From Candidatus Methanoflorens crillii (GTDB lineage: Archaea; Halobacteriota; Bog-38; Methanoflorentales; Methanoflorentaceae): 41,134 nucleotides of DNA. Below are positions 8,251 through 16,622 of the stretch, one piece after another (position 1 is the stretch's first letter; each line of letters begins with the position of its first letter). Below the pieces are notes generated by a model. The model was not told the origin of the DNA. It saw only the letters and a program-made list of their open reading frames with translations, and did not search any database. The position numbers were made by a program, and so were the translations under genes. The DNA lies in NCBI GenBank assembly GCA_003162175.1, contig PMMR01000055.1:1090-42223 (forward strand), given 5' to 3'.

Positions 8251-8406
8251 CTATTGCTTCGATTTGCGGTGCTTGCTGCTATCTTCCGTTCCTGCGTCGC
8301 TTTTGCTTGTTTGGCCTATCCGAAAAACGCGCCAGAGATAGCCCACGATAGCGATGATCACGGCCACTGCGGCAACGGCTAGCGTTACTACGATTCGTTG
8401 TTTCAT
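8251..8406 (-). CDS. 51-residue single-pass membrane protein
   Basis: A short gene. The ATG at 8406 has AAAAGGAAG 6 bases upstream, and the frame ends in TAG at 8251-8253. The product starts MKQR, has a clear hydrophobic helix at residues 5-24, then a YLWRVFR junction and a polar Lys/Ser-rich tail of about 24 residues. Positive charges flank the helix on both sides, so topology is uncertain. It may be the last gene of a unit with the Lrp-domain gene upstream. Function unknown. Confidence 0.55.
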   Translation of the reverse strand: MKQRIVVTLAVAAVAVIIAIVGYLWRVFRIGQTSKSDAGTEDSSKHRKSKQ

Positions 8407-8510
8407 TAGTTCGCTTCCTTTTCTGAACTTTTCTTCGCTGTGCTGGTCGGGTTACTCGACTTCAAAAAGCCACTCAGATACCGCTGCCTTCTGCAGTCAC
8501 GCGGTCTCGC

Positions 8511-8669
8511 TTATTGGCCTTCGGAGGCGTTCTCTCTGGGGGCTCCTCCTCGTCGATTAGTCGCGTCTCGCCACTTTCCAATCCTTTTTCTGAAGCCTCT
8601 AGAAACTGAATACAGCATGTGCACAAGCTTCTCCGAATTTAACATTTGTGCCGCTTGTTCGGCTTGCAC
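8511..8669 (-). CDS. Possible 52-residue basic protein
   Basis: A short GTG-initiated frame between the Lrp-domain gene and the small membrane protein, with the same orientation. It begins MQAEQAAQMLNSEKLVHMLY and turns into a basic Arg/Lys-rich second half. Only a weak ribosome site (AGTGAT) is present. It reads as helical and not random, but no family is known and the start is a guess. Confidence 0.3.
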   Translation of the reverse strand: MQAEQAAQMLNSEKLVHMLYSVSRGFRKRIGKWRDATNRRGGAPRENASEGQ

Positions 8670-8691
8670 TCGATCACTAGACGCTTTCTCG

Positions 8692-8931
8692 TTACGTATC
8701 CGAGAGTTCAGCGCCAACGATGGTGTGGGTGGTAATAACCCCCTCCACATCGCGGATCACGTCTACTGTCTTGCTGAGGAGGGGCAGCCCATCGACTTCG
8801 ATGATCACCAAGAAATCGTACTCTCCGAACACGTGATGCAGTTCCCTGATCCCAGGGATCTCGCCGAATTTGTCAAAAACGCTTCGCTCCTGGCCAGGAA
8901 TGACGTTCACTAGGATGACTCCGACTACCAT
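8692..8931 (-). CDS. Stand-alone Lrp/AsnC ligand-binding (RAM) domain protein
   Basis: A 79-residue protein consisting only of the alpha-beta effector domain of Lrp/AsnC regulators, with no helix-turn-helix. It opens with the strand VVGVILVNVIPGQE, then the helix around VFDKFGEIPGI, the strand EYDFLVIIEVDG, a second helix, and ends GVITTHTIVGAELSD; this is the usual RAM order. Such single-domain proteins form oligomers and may bind amino acids or modulate full-length Lrp partners. The ATG at 8931 is preferred over upstream starts (9066) because GAGGG lies 5 bases before it and a TATA element fits a 9-base leader. Confidence 0.85.
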   Translation of the reverse strand: MVVGVILVNVIPGQERSVFDKFGEIPGIRELHHVFGEYDFLVIIEVDGLPLLSKTVDVIRDVEGVITTHTIVGAELSDT

Positions 8932-8962
8932 AAGTATCCCTCGATCTAAAGAAGGGGCACGA

Positions 8963-8972
8963 GTATTTAGAG
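8963..8972 (-). promoter_or_regulatory. TATA box of the Lrp-domain gene
   Basis: Read on the minus strand the element is CTCTAAATAC. It predicts a start of transcription near 8940 and a short leader carrying the GAGGG ribosome site. Confidence 0.4.
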
Positions 8973-9252
8973 CTAATCGCAAAAAAGGTGGGTTCAGGTC
9001 GATTATTGCGACGGCGGAGTGCGTTGTATCCTCTGACCTCAGAGGAGTTGCGTTTTGACTTGCCATCGGTTCAACTGATAACTTTTTTGCCGTACAGAAT
9101 TCCCTGCGCGCAGGGGACTCGATCGAAAGTAGCCGTGGCGTTTAAAGCAAGTTGCCCGTCACCTCGTTACGCCCAAACGCTCGCGGACTGATATATGCAA
9201 AGCTGACACGCTTTTTGCTGCGTCACCTATGAGTTCGGTCGCTAGTTCATCT

Positions 9253-10203
9253 TCAGGTTAATCGTGACAGATTGTAGATCGTCGCGAGCTTCGGAAGGTC
9301 GTTCACCACATACACAAAAGCCATCCACGCCCACTTGCCCCAGCGGTTGTTCACCGCTTGCGTCACCGCGTTGATTTCCTGTCTGGGGTGTTTCGGCTCG
9401 CGTCCGAGTAATAGCTCACTCATGACGACCACGCTCCACACGTCTAACGGGACGGAGTCCTGACCAATGATTAGGCCGGCCGAGTATGTGCCAATGCCTG
9501 GGATTTCCATCACATTTTTTACAGCCTCTGTCTGGGGCTGGCCGCGTAGCTCTTTTAGAGACATCGGATGTTGAATTAGAAAGTTCGCCGCCTTGACGAG
9601 CCGCTCCGCGCGGTAGCCGAGCTTCGCGTCTCTCCTCAGCTCGATGGGGTCCCGCTTAGCGATATTGGATGGTTTCGGCCACAGAACGACCTCGTGGCCA
9701 TCGAAGGCAATCTTGGTCCCGTATCGCTCGAGCAGTCTTGCCATCATGTCTTGGCTTCGCTTGAGCGGGGCCATCTGGAGGGTTGTAGCAAGAATCACCC
9801 GACCGAACAAGTCATCCAGCCGCCCAACTCGCATGCCGTAAAGGTCTTGCACTGCGATGGACAGCACCTCGTCAGTGCGGGCGAATTCGTAAAAAGCCTC
9901 AAGCTCTTCGTCCTCTCCGAGCCCGAGTTTAATAGCCGTCTGTAGCATGGTTTCTTCATCGTTGGTCAGATGCGACTGAATGTAAACGCTTACGGTCACA
10001 CGTTCGTTAACCGCAGACAGTTTCAATCCGATCGGCTTGCTATTTAGGTAGGTTCCGCTCCACAGCGTACCGTTTTGAAACACTTCTCCCGGCGTTGACC
10101 AATGCCAGCCAGCCGGTTTAGCGACGGTGAGCGAGAGATCAAACGGCTCAGGCATGTCGATTTCAAATCGATCAAACGCGCGATAGTGACGGGGCTTGTT
10201 CAT
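9253..10203 (-). CDS. HhH-GPD DNA glycosylase (AlkA-like)
   Basis: A base-excision repair glycosylase of about 316 residues in the AlkA/OGG superfamily. The helix-hairpin-helix is seen as MEIPGIGTYSAGLII and is followed by the catalytic Asp in SVPLDVWS (Asp268 counted from the upstream start at 10245). There is no Lys in the hairpin at the position used by bifunctional Ogg/Nth enzymes, so a monofunctional alkyl-base glycosylase is more likely. No Fe-S Cys cluster is present. The first 110 residues match the AlkA_N-like beta domain by position only. I prefer the ATG at 10203 (GGAACAGGG upstream) over 10245, which has no ribosome site. Confidence 0.85.
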   Translation of the reverse strand: MNKPRHYRAFDRFEIDMPEPFDLSLTVAKPAGWHWSTPGEVFQNGTLWSGTYLNSKPIGLKLSAVNERVTVSVYIQSHLTNDEETMLQTAIKLGLGEDEELEAFYEFARTDEVLSIAVQDLYGMRVGRLDDLFGRVILATTLQMAPLKRSQDMMARLLERYGTKIAFDGHEVVLWPKPSNIAKRDPIELRRDAKLGYRAERLVKAANFLIQHPMSLKELRGQPQTEAVKNVMEIPGIGTYSAGLIIGQDSVPLDVWSVVVMSELLLGREPKHPRQEINAVTQAVNNRWGKWAWMAFVYVVNDLPKLATIYNLSRLT

Positions 10204-10390
10204 GGTCCCTGTTCCGTATTTTGTTACAAGCCTTCTAATCGGCATTATACGTTGTTATTTTTGCTTTGCTAAACCCCTTACTGGGGGCGTCCAATGTTAG
10301 CGTGCGTTCATCGCGACATGTGGGCACTCAGAAAAAGCTTTGTGAGTTCACAGCAAATGAGTAGCGTACGTCAAAAAAATGTGATACATC

Positions 10391-10540
10391 GTGTCAAAGA
10401 GGCGAAATTCCCTGTCGAATGACCAAGCTTCAGATTCGTTGCTAAGCAGTTTTATCCAGGGACTATACGACTACTTTAATCCGCTCCTTCATGTGATTGA
10501 AGAACTTCAGAGTGACGCAAAGAAGAACCGCAAAAAGTGA
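10391..10540 (+). CDS. Possible 49-residue protein
   Basis: A short GTG-initiated frame, closed upstream by an in-frame TGA and ended by TGA (10538-10540). It has a basic start MSKRRNS, a hydrophobic/aromatic middle LLSSFIQGLYDYFNPLLHVI and a charged Lys-rich end. The amphipathic middle looks selected and not random, but there is no clear ribosome site or promoter and no known family. It converges on the alpha/beta hydrolase, whose stop is 18 bases away. Confidence 0.4.
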   Translation: MSKRRNSLSNDQASDSLLSSFIQGLYDYFNPLLHVIEELQSDAKKNRKK

Positions 10541-10557
10541 GCAGTATGAGCGGAGTT

Positions 10558-11388
10558 TCACGAATAGAACCCATCTTCCGCGCGATCGAGCCATTCGTTG
10601 ACTAAGCAGCTAAACACGGTCTCTTGCTCGACTTCCAGACCGTGTCCGGCCCTATCTAATACCGCAACAGTCCCACGGGAGTAATTAGCAGCGATTTTCA
10701 GCGAGTCACGATACCCCACCGATGCATCTTGGCGGCCCGCAAGAATAAGCGAGGGCTGGTCGAAGGGATGCGGAAGCTGGTCAACATCAAAGGAGAAACT
10801 GTACCCGCCGTTTTCAAATCGCTTGAGAAACGCTCCATTTTTTGCTTTCATCCCTGGAATGATATCTTGCGTAAAGCGGTCCCACCGTTGTTGGTCCTGC
10901 ACTACAAGCACGCGCTCAAACATTTGTTTCTGGTCGTTCGGTGCGATGCTCGCTAAGAACGATTCATCCCTAACGAATACCTGTCGGAGGGGTAGGTCGC
11001 GCAGGTTTCGATCGGCTATGACAACAGGACAGATGAGAAGGACTCCTTTGATGCGTTCGGGTATAGAACGGACTAAGCCGCGCGCCAGATATCCTCCGTA
11101 CGATTCGCCAGCTACCAGGAACTGGTCGCTGGGAATAACGTTTTTACAAAACTCTATGATAACGTCCAGCATCTGATCTGCATCGTTCAACCAGCCGGGG
11201 GCGCGTGTGCGACCCATGCCCGGCAGATCCACGTAGATACGTTTCCATCCTGCGCGATTTGTGAAAATCGGTTCCAAGCAGCCGGTCATCACGTGGTGAT
11301 CGATGCCAAACCCGTGGATCGCGAGCACGGGGTTGCCCTCGCCACACGTCTCGTAATAAATGTGCAGATCGCCCATTTCGTATATCAT
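10558..11388 (-). CDS. Alpha/beta hydrolase
   Basis: A 276-residue serine hydrolase of the alpha/beta fold. The oxyanion HGFG (25-28), nucleophile elbow GESYGG (Ser96), acid Asp221 in AGRQDASVG, and His249 in DRAGHGLE form a complete catalytic set. The lid region (about 125-200) is polar. No signal peptide is present, so it is probably cytosolic. The ATG at 11388 has no strong ribosome site. The substrate is unknown; esterase, peptidase and C-C hydrolase roles are all possible. It is a single gene with non-coding or decayed DNA upstream. Confidence 0.9.
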   Translation of the reverse strand: MIYEMGDLHIYYETCGEGNPVLAIHGFGIDHHVMTGCLEPIFTNRAGWKRIYVDLPGMGRTRAPGWLNDADQMLDVIIEFCKNVIPSDQFLVAGESYGGYLARGLVRSIPERIKGVLLICPVVIADRNLRDLPLRQVFVRDESFLASIAPNDQKQMFERVLVVQDQQRWDRFTQDIIPGMKAKNGAFLKRFENGGYSFSFDVDQLPHPFDQPSLILAGRQDASVGYRDSLKIAANYSRGTVAVLDRAGHGLEVEQETVFSCLVNEWLDRAEDGFYS

Positions 11389-11883
11389 AGATAGTGAAGT
11401 GGGGGGCCCAACGTAAAAAAGATGGTGCCATTTTGTAACAAATTAGTCAGGTTTTTTGGGAAACGTCCAACGTTTAGCGCACCACAGCATCGCGACTAAG
11501 CGCTAGTTGCCAGCTCTTTCGAACAGATGCTCGCCACGCCATTCTGCTAGCCTTTTGCTGCGTGAAGCGGCGCGCCCGCGTCTCAGAAACGTCTGCGGCG
11601 GGGAGAAGCTCCGATGGGTCTCTCTAAATAGGATGAGGAACATACAAATTAGCAGCGAAAACAATAGTCTCCCAGCGTTAGCCTTTAAGCTTGCTGTCTT
11701 GAATTGCCGTTGGGGGCGACGCCGCATGTCTCCAGAATGAGGTAGTCACGCTCTATGAGAGACACGCGGCTTTCCGTGCCTTTTCCCAACTGCTTTTAGC
11801 CAAGAACGAAGTACTATTTTAACTTGTTGGATTGGGAGTAGTAGTTCTACTGCACCTCACTGCCTGCCATGTTTCAAGATGCT
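11389..11883 (-). other. Long stretch without a supported gene
   Basis: About 495 bases. A minus-strand frame (11503-11727) encodes a basic 74-residue peptide with one hydrophobic segment LLFSLLICMFLILF, but its ribosome site is 2 bases from the ATG and the rest looks random, so it is not called. No RNA gene or repeat is seen. Confidence 0.4.
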
Positions 11884-12283
11884 TAGCCAAAATATGCAGC
11901 CAGGTGGTCCTAATACCATTCGACCCACCCAGTTTTGAGATCTTCAAAAAGATCTTCAGGGATATCGGCCTGCTGAAATCTACTCTTGTTTCATGACCTT
12001 GCGCCTGCAGCTCGAACATCACCGTGGAATAATGATCTTAGGGCCAGTCGGCCCCTCACCATTTTTGCACGATTTTTTTGTATGGGATCAGTTCGACGGT
12101 CTTTCCGGAGGCCCAGCCATCGAAGGCACTAAACTCTCCTCTGACTTCCCTATGTTTGACCGCCTGCGAATGCGTAAACTCTGAGTGTTTCTTGGAATCT
12201 ATGCGGGCTTCATAGATGTCGTGAACAGTTGCTTTAAGCGATACCGATCGATGAAGGGTTTTGGTCTTGATTTGCATCACCAT
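11884..12283 (-). pseudogene. SRPBCC/AHSA1-domain protein, degraded
   Basis: The frame starts at ATG 12283 (MVMQIKTKTLHRSVSL) and follows the AHSA1-type SRPBCC pattern: VHDIYEARIDSKKHSEFTHS, then FSAFDGWASGKTVEL and KKIVQKW. It is then broken by TGA, and seven codons later by TAA, resumes as YSTVMFELQAQGHETRVDF, loses one base near 11972, continues in another frame as PEDLFEDLKTGWVEWY, and meets TAG and further stops. The family binds hydrophobic ligands or Hsp90-like partners. Three different nonsense codons plus a frameshift make this a genuine relic and not a sequencing slip. Confidence 0.85.
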
Positions 12284-12474
12284 TTCACAAGGGCATGCTT
12301 ATCTTCTTTGCTCAGCACGCCAAGGTTTCAGTAGGAACCTATTGGCGTGACTCCGGACTTCGTGTTTGGCGTTCAAGACGTGAAATGGTTGCGCGCGGAA
12401 CGCGCCATAAACCAATGCTGTCGCGTAGAGAGCCCCGTTTAGTCTTAGCTGGCGCTTGTCCTCTCTAATGCGCG

Positions 12475-12487
12475 AAGCTATATATGA
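12475..12487 (+). promoter_or_regulatory. TATA box of the TRAM gene
   Basis: AAGCTATATATGA predicts transcription starting near 12508 and a leader of about 22 bases that contains the strong ribosome site. Confidence 0.6.
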
Positions 12488-12530
12488 CATAGGCATACAG
12501 ATACGTGTCAAGCAAAAAGGAGGTGACGGC

Positions 12531-12785
12531 GTGTATAGAGCAAACACAAGAAACAATTTCAGCGGCGGCTACAAGAGCTACGATAGCAAACCAAAGAGCG
12601 CTCCCGTAGATGTTGGAAAGCAATACGACGTGAAAATCGAAGATCTTGCAAAACAGGGCGACGGAATAGCTCGCATTAGCGGTTTCGTGATTTTCGTTCC
12701 ACACACCAAGGTCGGTGACGAAGTTAAGATTGAAATCAAGGCTGTGAAGCGCAACTTCGCTTTTGCTGAAGTAGTCGAAGAGTAA
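12531..12785 (+). CDS. TRAM-domain RNA-binding protein
   Basis: An 84-residue protein made of a disordered, Gly/Asn/Ser-rich N-terminal arm (about 27 residues) and one TRAM domain: [20 protein letters not shown], then [18 protein letters not shown] and a final strand [10 protein letters not shown]. Archaeal free-standing TRAM proteins bind RNA and act as cold-responsive RNA chaperones; that role is taken from studied methanogen homologues. The GTG start is fixed by AAAGGAGGTGAC 5 bases upstream. An upstream ATG (12456) lies before the promoter's predicted start and is rejected. Single gene with its own promoter. Confidence 0.92.
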   Translation: MYRANTRNNFSGGYKSYDSKPKSAPVDVGKQYDVKIEDLAKQGDGIARISGFVIFVPHTKVGDEVKIEIKAVKRNFAFAEVVEE

Positions 12786-12972
12786 CCAAGCTAGTTTGAG
12801 TTACGGATTGAACTGAATTGATGGATTAACTGCATTATTATTGGAAGTTGCGCTGCGCACCTTGACTAATATGTTGTTCTTCCATCTACCTTTTTGATTA
12901 ACTGGTGCATTTAGAGCACGTTTGTGCCCACTGCGTTGCACGCTTTTTTCTGTGAAGCCATTTTTCTGGCGA

Positions 12973-13779
12973 TCACAAGACAAGATGGGCCCCGCAATTG
13001 CATATTGCGGTTTTGCGGACGGTTCCGAATTCACTGAGCGCATTAGACGGATCTGTACCGTAAACCGCATCCCCGAGCATCGCCATCGAAGCGCACCCGC
13101 CAGTAGCCTCTACGGCCTCGACCGCGTCTCGCGCTTTCTGACTCAGCATTTCAGTGTCGTATGCAAATTGCCGAGACAAGCGCATGAATTCGTCAAATGT
13201 GGGCTTCCGGATGAGCTTCTTGAGCGCGGCCGATCCAAACTTCTCTATTGCAGAGAGCGCGCCTCGATTGGCCAAGATTCCAGGCGTTGAGAGTGGCCCG
13301 AACACAAGATAAGAGATTTCGAGCGGTGGGGTGAGAATTCGATCGATCGAATCTTGTCGCCTAATAACGACGCCTCCAACAGCTTGGGCGATGACGTCGC
13401 CGACTCCGGTCTTGTTCACAATTTCTGCGCGCTGTGCCGTCTCGCAAAGCGCGTTGAAACTGAAATTGAGCTTCCACAGCTGGTTGAGGGAAAGAGCGGT
13501 GCTTAAAGCGCCTGCACCACTCGTGCCGAGGCCGCAACTGATCGGTCCGGCGAGCTCCGTCTTCACGTCGGCTTGCTTTTCAGATAGAGAATCGATTACC
13601 GTCCTTGTGGTAGGTGCGGAAGAAGGCTCTCTGTTGATATACACGCGACCTTCACCTACCACGGCTTCTGTCGTTGCGCCATCGGCGATAACGATGCCGC
13701 ACCCGACTGAAGAGATCCCTGCCCGGTTGGGCTTCAGCGCGAAAAACCCGGTTATGTGAAATGGGCAAAACGCTTTCAT
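12973..13779 (-). CDS. Pantoate kinase (GHMP family)
   Basis: Phosphorylates pantoate to 4-phosphopantoate, the archaeal route to coenzyme A that replaces pantothenate kinase. At 268 residues it has the GHMP phosphate loop GPISCGLGTSGAGA (78-91), an N-terminal ATP/substrate segment, and a GVGDVIAQAVGG stretch typical of archaeal PoK. The start overlaps the end of coaBC by four bases (ATGA), so the two are translationally coupled; this pairing with a later CoA enzyme is what supports the substrate assignment over other GHMP kinases. The gene is the second of the two-gene minus-strand unit. Confidence 0.88.
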   Translation of the reverse strand: MKAFCPFHITGFFALKPNRAGISSVGCGIVIADGATTEAVVGEGRVYINREPSSAPTTRTVIDSLSEKQADVKTELAGPISCGLGTSGAGALSTALSLNQLWKLNFSFNALCETAQRAEIVNKTGVGDVIAQAVGGVVIRRQDSIDRILTPPLEISYLVFGPLSTPGILANRGALSAIEKFGSAALKKLIRKPTFDEFMRLSRQFAYDTEMLSQKARDAVEAVEATGGCASMAMLGDAVYGTDPSNALSEFGTVRKTAICNCGAHLVL

Positions 13780-14936
13780 GTGCCGTTCATTCGACGAACG
13801 ATAGCATCAACAATCTTCTCAGCGAGGAAAGCCTTGCTGCCCTGGTGCCGTTCGACCTGTGAGTTGACGATATATATTTCATTGTCTTCGGTCCCCATGC
13901 CTTGGAACGTTACGTCGTTTGCGACAACTAGATCAACGGGAATGGATCTGGCGCATTCAATAAGAGCGTCCGGGGTCGTGTGTGTTTCCGCTTTGAAACA
14001 AACGATAAAGAGGTTTGGGTACTTCGCTCTGACGATGTCGGTGAGTTTCGGCACATTTTTCAGCGCGAGATGTAGCTCCTGACCCGATTTTATCTTCTCA
14101 CTGTGTGTATCTACCGTATAATCCGAGATGGCCGCCGCGTTGATGAAAATGTCGCACCCTTTCTCGACCTCAAACAGCACCGCTTGAATCATCTCGGCCG
14201 CGCTTTCTACATGCACTTGGTTAACGAGTCGCGCGTCGCCGTTGTGCACGATCGTGACGCTCGCGCCTCTTCTAAAAGCTTCATATGCAAGCTCTCTGCC
14301 TGTCCGTCCGGAGCTCCTTGTAGTAAGAATACGAATGGGATCCAATGATTCTGTGGTCGCTCCGCTAGTTATTACGACTCTCTTTTGCTTGAGCTCACCT
14401 TCCGAAACGAGCTGTTCGACCACGAGCACAATTTCATCGAGTTCAGCAAGCTTTGCTTTGCCTTCTTCCAGGCGCGGCGATACGAGATACACAAAGTCTT
14501 TCAAGCGATCAAGGTTCTCAGTAATGAACGGATGAGAGTACATAGATTCGTGCATTGCCGGCACGATGACTACAGGTTTTCCCGATCCGAGCGCCGTGAC
14601 AGCGCACGTCGTGACGGGGGTGTCGTCGATGCCGTGCGCCACCTTGCCGATTGTGTTTGCCGTGCACGGGGCAATTAGCAGCAAATCTGCCGATCCACCT
14701 TTACCAAGAAATGTGACGTGTTCCACATTTCCGGTAAGTTGCGTGATTACGGGCTTCTGTGTTGCGTATTCCAGAGCGTTCGGATGGATGATCTTACAAG
14801 CCGCGTCTGTCATCACGCAATGTATCGTTGCGCCTTTGCGCTTGAGTTCATGGATCAGCTTGACTGTTTCAACTGCCGCGATGCTGCCAGTAACGCCGAC
14901 GATGATGATCTTGCCTTCCAAACTTCTCATGTGCAT
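13776..14936 (-). CDS. coaBC: Phosphopantothenoylcysteine synthetase/decarboxylase
   Basis: A bifunctional CoA enzyme of 386 residues. The N-terminal flavoprotein half (1-180) decarboxylates phosphopantothenoylcysteine: GVTGSIAAVET binds FMN, NVEHVTF carries the catalytic His, and PAMHESMY is the PAMNxxM-equivalent loop, with His at the usual Asn position. The C-terminal half joins cysteine to phosphopantothenate: ITSGATTESLDPIR is the nucleotide loop and NAAAISDY with EKIKSG the active-site segment. It starts at ATG 14936 (a second ATG is at 14930) with no strong ribosome site. First gene of the unit with pantoate kinase, divergent from argH. Confidence 0.93.
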   Translation of the reverse strand: MHMRSLEGKIIIVGVTGSIAAVETVKLIHELKRKGATIHCVMTDAACKIIHPNALEYATQKPVITQLTGNVEHVTFLGKGGSADLLLIAPCTANTIGKVAHGIDDTPVTTCAVTALGSGKPVVIVPAMHESMYSHPFITENLDRLKDFVYLVSPRLEEGKAKLAELDEIVLVVEQLVSEGELKQKRVVITSGATTESLDPIRILTTRSSGRTGRELAYEAFRRGASVTIVHNGDARLVNQVHVESAAEMIQAVLFEVEKGCDIFINAAAISDYTVDTHSEKIKSGQELHLALKNVPKLTDIVRAKYPNLFIVCFKAETHTTPDALIECARSIPVDLVVANDVTFQGMGTEDNEIYIVNSQVERHQGSKAFLAEKIVDAIVRRMNGT

Positions 14937-15044
14937 TCAACAGTTGCGTTTTAAGCTAGTTTCCTCTCGTTTGACTCATTAAGTTTTGCATCACGACCCA
15001 CCAAAATAGCGATGCACTTATGAGCTCGTGGGCGGTGGCTGTTG

Positions 15045-15060
15045 TGTTCTAGTTAGAACA
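15045..15060. promoter_or_regulatory. 16-base palindrome between coaBC and argH
   Basis: TGTTCTAGTTAGAACA is a perfect inverted repeat (7-bp arms, 2-base centre). It lies almost midway between the two divergent starts (about 110 bases from coaBC, 100 from argH), as expected for a dimeric regulator's operator. The regulator is unknown. Confidence 0.4.
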
Positions 15061-15158
15061 AACGGCAATGATAACATGTTCATTTCGGCTACTCGCACCG
15101 TTGCGCGTCTAATAAGGATCGAGCGAAATAGCTAATACCCGTCGCCTCGTCAGAGGGT

Positions 15159-16622
15159 ATGATGAAGCAAGACATCATACGAAAGGGACGACTAGCGGAG
15201 TTCGATGAGAAGGCGCTGCGGTTCACCTCCTCGATTGCCGCGGATGCGTGGTTCTTTCGCTACGATGTTCTTGTTGATCTCGCCCACGTGGCGATGCTGA
15301 AACGGCAAAGCATCATCGAGCAAACGACGTTCGAAGTGTTGACCAAGGCACTCCTCAAAATTAACGAGGAGGGGTATGTTAAGCTGCCGCGTGACGTTGA
15401 TGACGTTCACGTCGCGATCGAGACTGCCTTAACGGAACGCGCCGGAAGCGCGCACGCAGGGTGGCTCCACGTCGGCAGGTCAAGAAACGATGAGGTCGCA
15501 ACCTGCATCCGCATGGCCTTACGCCATGACTTATTGGTGCTCATGAACGCTGTCCTCGCCTTACAAGATACGCTTCTGGAACTGTCCGCAAGCAACGCCG
15601 CGACCATTATGCCGGGATTCACGCACTTGCAACACGCGCAGCCAACCTCGCTCGGGCATCATCTACTTGCGCACTGTGACGCTTTAGAACGAGACTTGGA
15701 GAGGTTGGCCAACTCGTACGAGCGGACAAACCAATCTCCTTTAGGCGCGGCTGCATTTGCCTCAACAGGGTGGCCGCTTGACCGGGATTTTGTTGCGTCA
15801 GCACTTGGCTTTGATGGTATCGTAGAGAATTCTATGGACGCGGTGAGCACCCGTGATTTCGCGATAGAAGCGCTATCGGCTGCGTCAAATGTGATGATTA
15901 CGCTTAGTCGTTTGGCCGAAGAGCTGATATTATGGAGCACATCTGAGTTTGGTTACGTGGAAATTGACGACGAGTTCGCTTCGACAAGTTCCATCATGCC
16001 GCAAAAGAAAAACCCCGACACGCTCGAGCTGATCAGGGCTAAGACCGGTTCGGTTATTGGAGATTTTACGGCTAGCGTAGTGATTTGTAAGGCGCTGCCG
16101 TTCAGCTACAATCTCGACTTACAGGAGATTACACCGCACTTGCAGCAGGCGATTGCAACGACAATCGATTGTGCTCGCATCGCGAACGCGGTACTACAAA
16201 CCATTTCGATCAACAAGCAACGGCTTGCTGAAATGAGCGCTGTGGGTTTCACCACTGCAACTGAGCTCGCTGACACAATCGCGCGCACCGCACACGTTCC
16301 TTTTCGAACGGCACATACGATTGTCGGAGACCTTGCGCGCGTTGGCGCGTGCGACTTGGGCGCGATCGACAAAGTTGGGTTGCGGCACCTCGGAAAGCAA
16401 CTCTCGCAGCTTGGTTTGACGGCAGAAGATGTCGCAGAAGCTCTTGACGTTAATCGTAACGTTGCAAAGCGGGACATCGCGGGCGGGCCTGCCGCTAGTC
16501 AGCTCAAACGGATGTTGAAAGCGCGACGCAGGCGGCATAAGGTGCGGCAGCAACGCCTCTTGCTGCGACAGACAGCACTGCAGGCGGCGGAGAAAGGCCT
16601 GCTGACGGCGTCCGGAGCTTAA
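15159..16622 (+). CDS. argH: Argininosuccinate lyase
   Basis: Splits argininosuccinate to arginine and fumarate, the last step of arginine synthesis. The 487-residue protein shows the three conserved regions of the fumarase/ASL family: GRSRND (106-111), THLQHAQPTS (155-164) and the signature SSIMPQKKNPD (277-287), which carries the mobile catalytic Ser loop. The C-terminus ends in a basic Arg-rich helix. Two ATGs stand in tandem (15159 and 15162); the GAGG just upstream fits the second slightly better. It is the first gene of a tight run: gatD begins one base after its stop. Confidence 0.94.
   Translation: MMKQDIIRKGRLAEFDEKALRFTSSIAADAWFFRYDVLVDLAHVAMLKRQSIIEQTTFEVLTKALLKINEEGYVKLPRDVDDVHVAIETALTERAGSAHAGWLHVGRSRNDEVATCIRMALRHDLLVLMNAVLALQDTLLELSASNAATIMPGFTHLQHAQPTSLGHHLLAHCDALERDLERLANSYERTNQSPLGAAAFASTGWPLDRDFVASALGFDGIVENSMDAVSTRDFAIEALSAASNVMITLSRLAEELILWSTSEFGYVEIDDEFASTSSIMPQKKNPDTLELIRAKTGSVIGDFTASVVICKALPFSYNLDLQEITPHLQQAIATTIDCARIANAVLQTISINKQRLAEMSAVGFTTATELADTIARTAHVPFRTAHTIVGDLARVGACDLGAIDKVGLRHLGKQLSQLGLTAEDVAEALDVNRNVAKRDIAGGPAASQLKRMLKARRRRHKVRQQRLLLRQTALQAAEKGLLTASGA

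Noticed and set aside
11503-11727. Basic 74-residue frame with one hydrophobic segment
   Set aside because: The ribosome site is too close to the ATG and composition outside the helix looks random.
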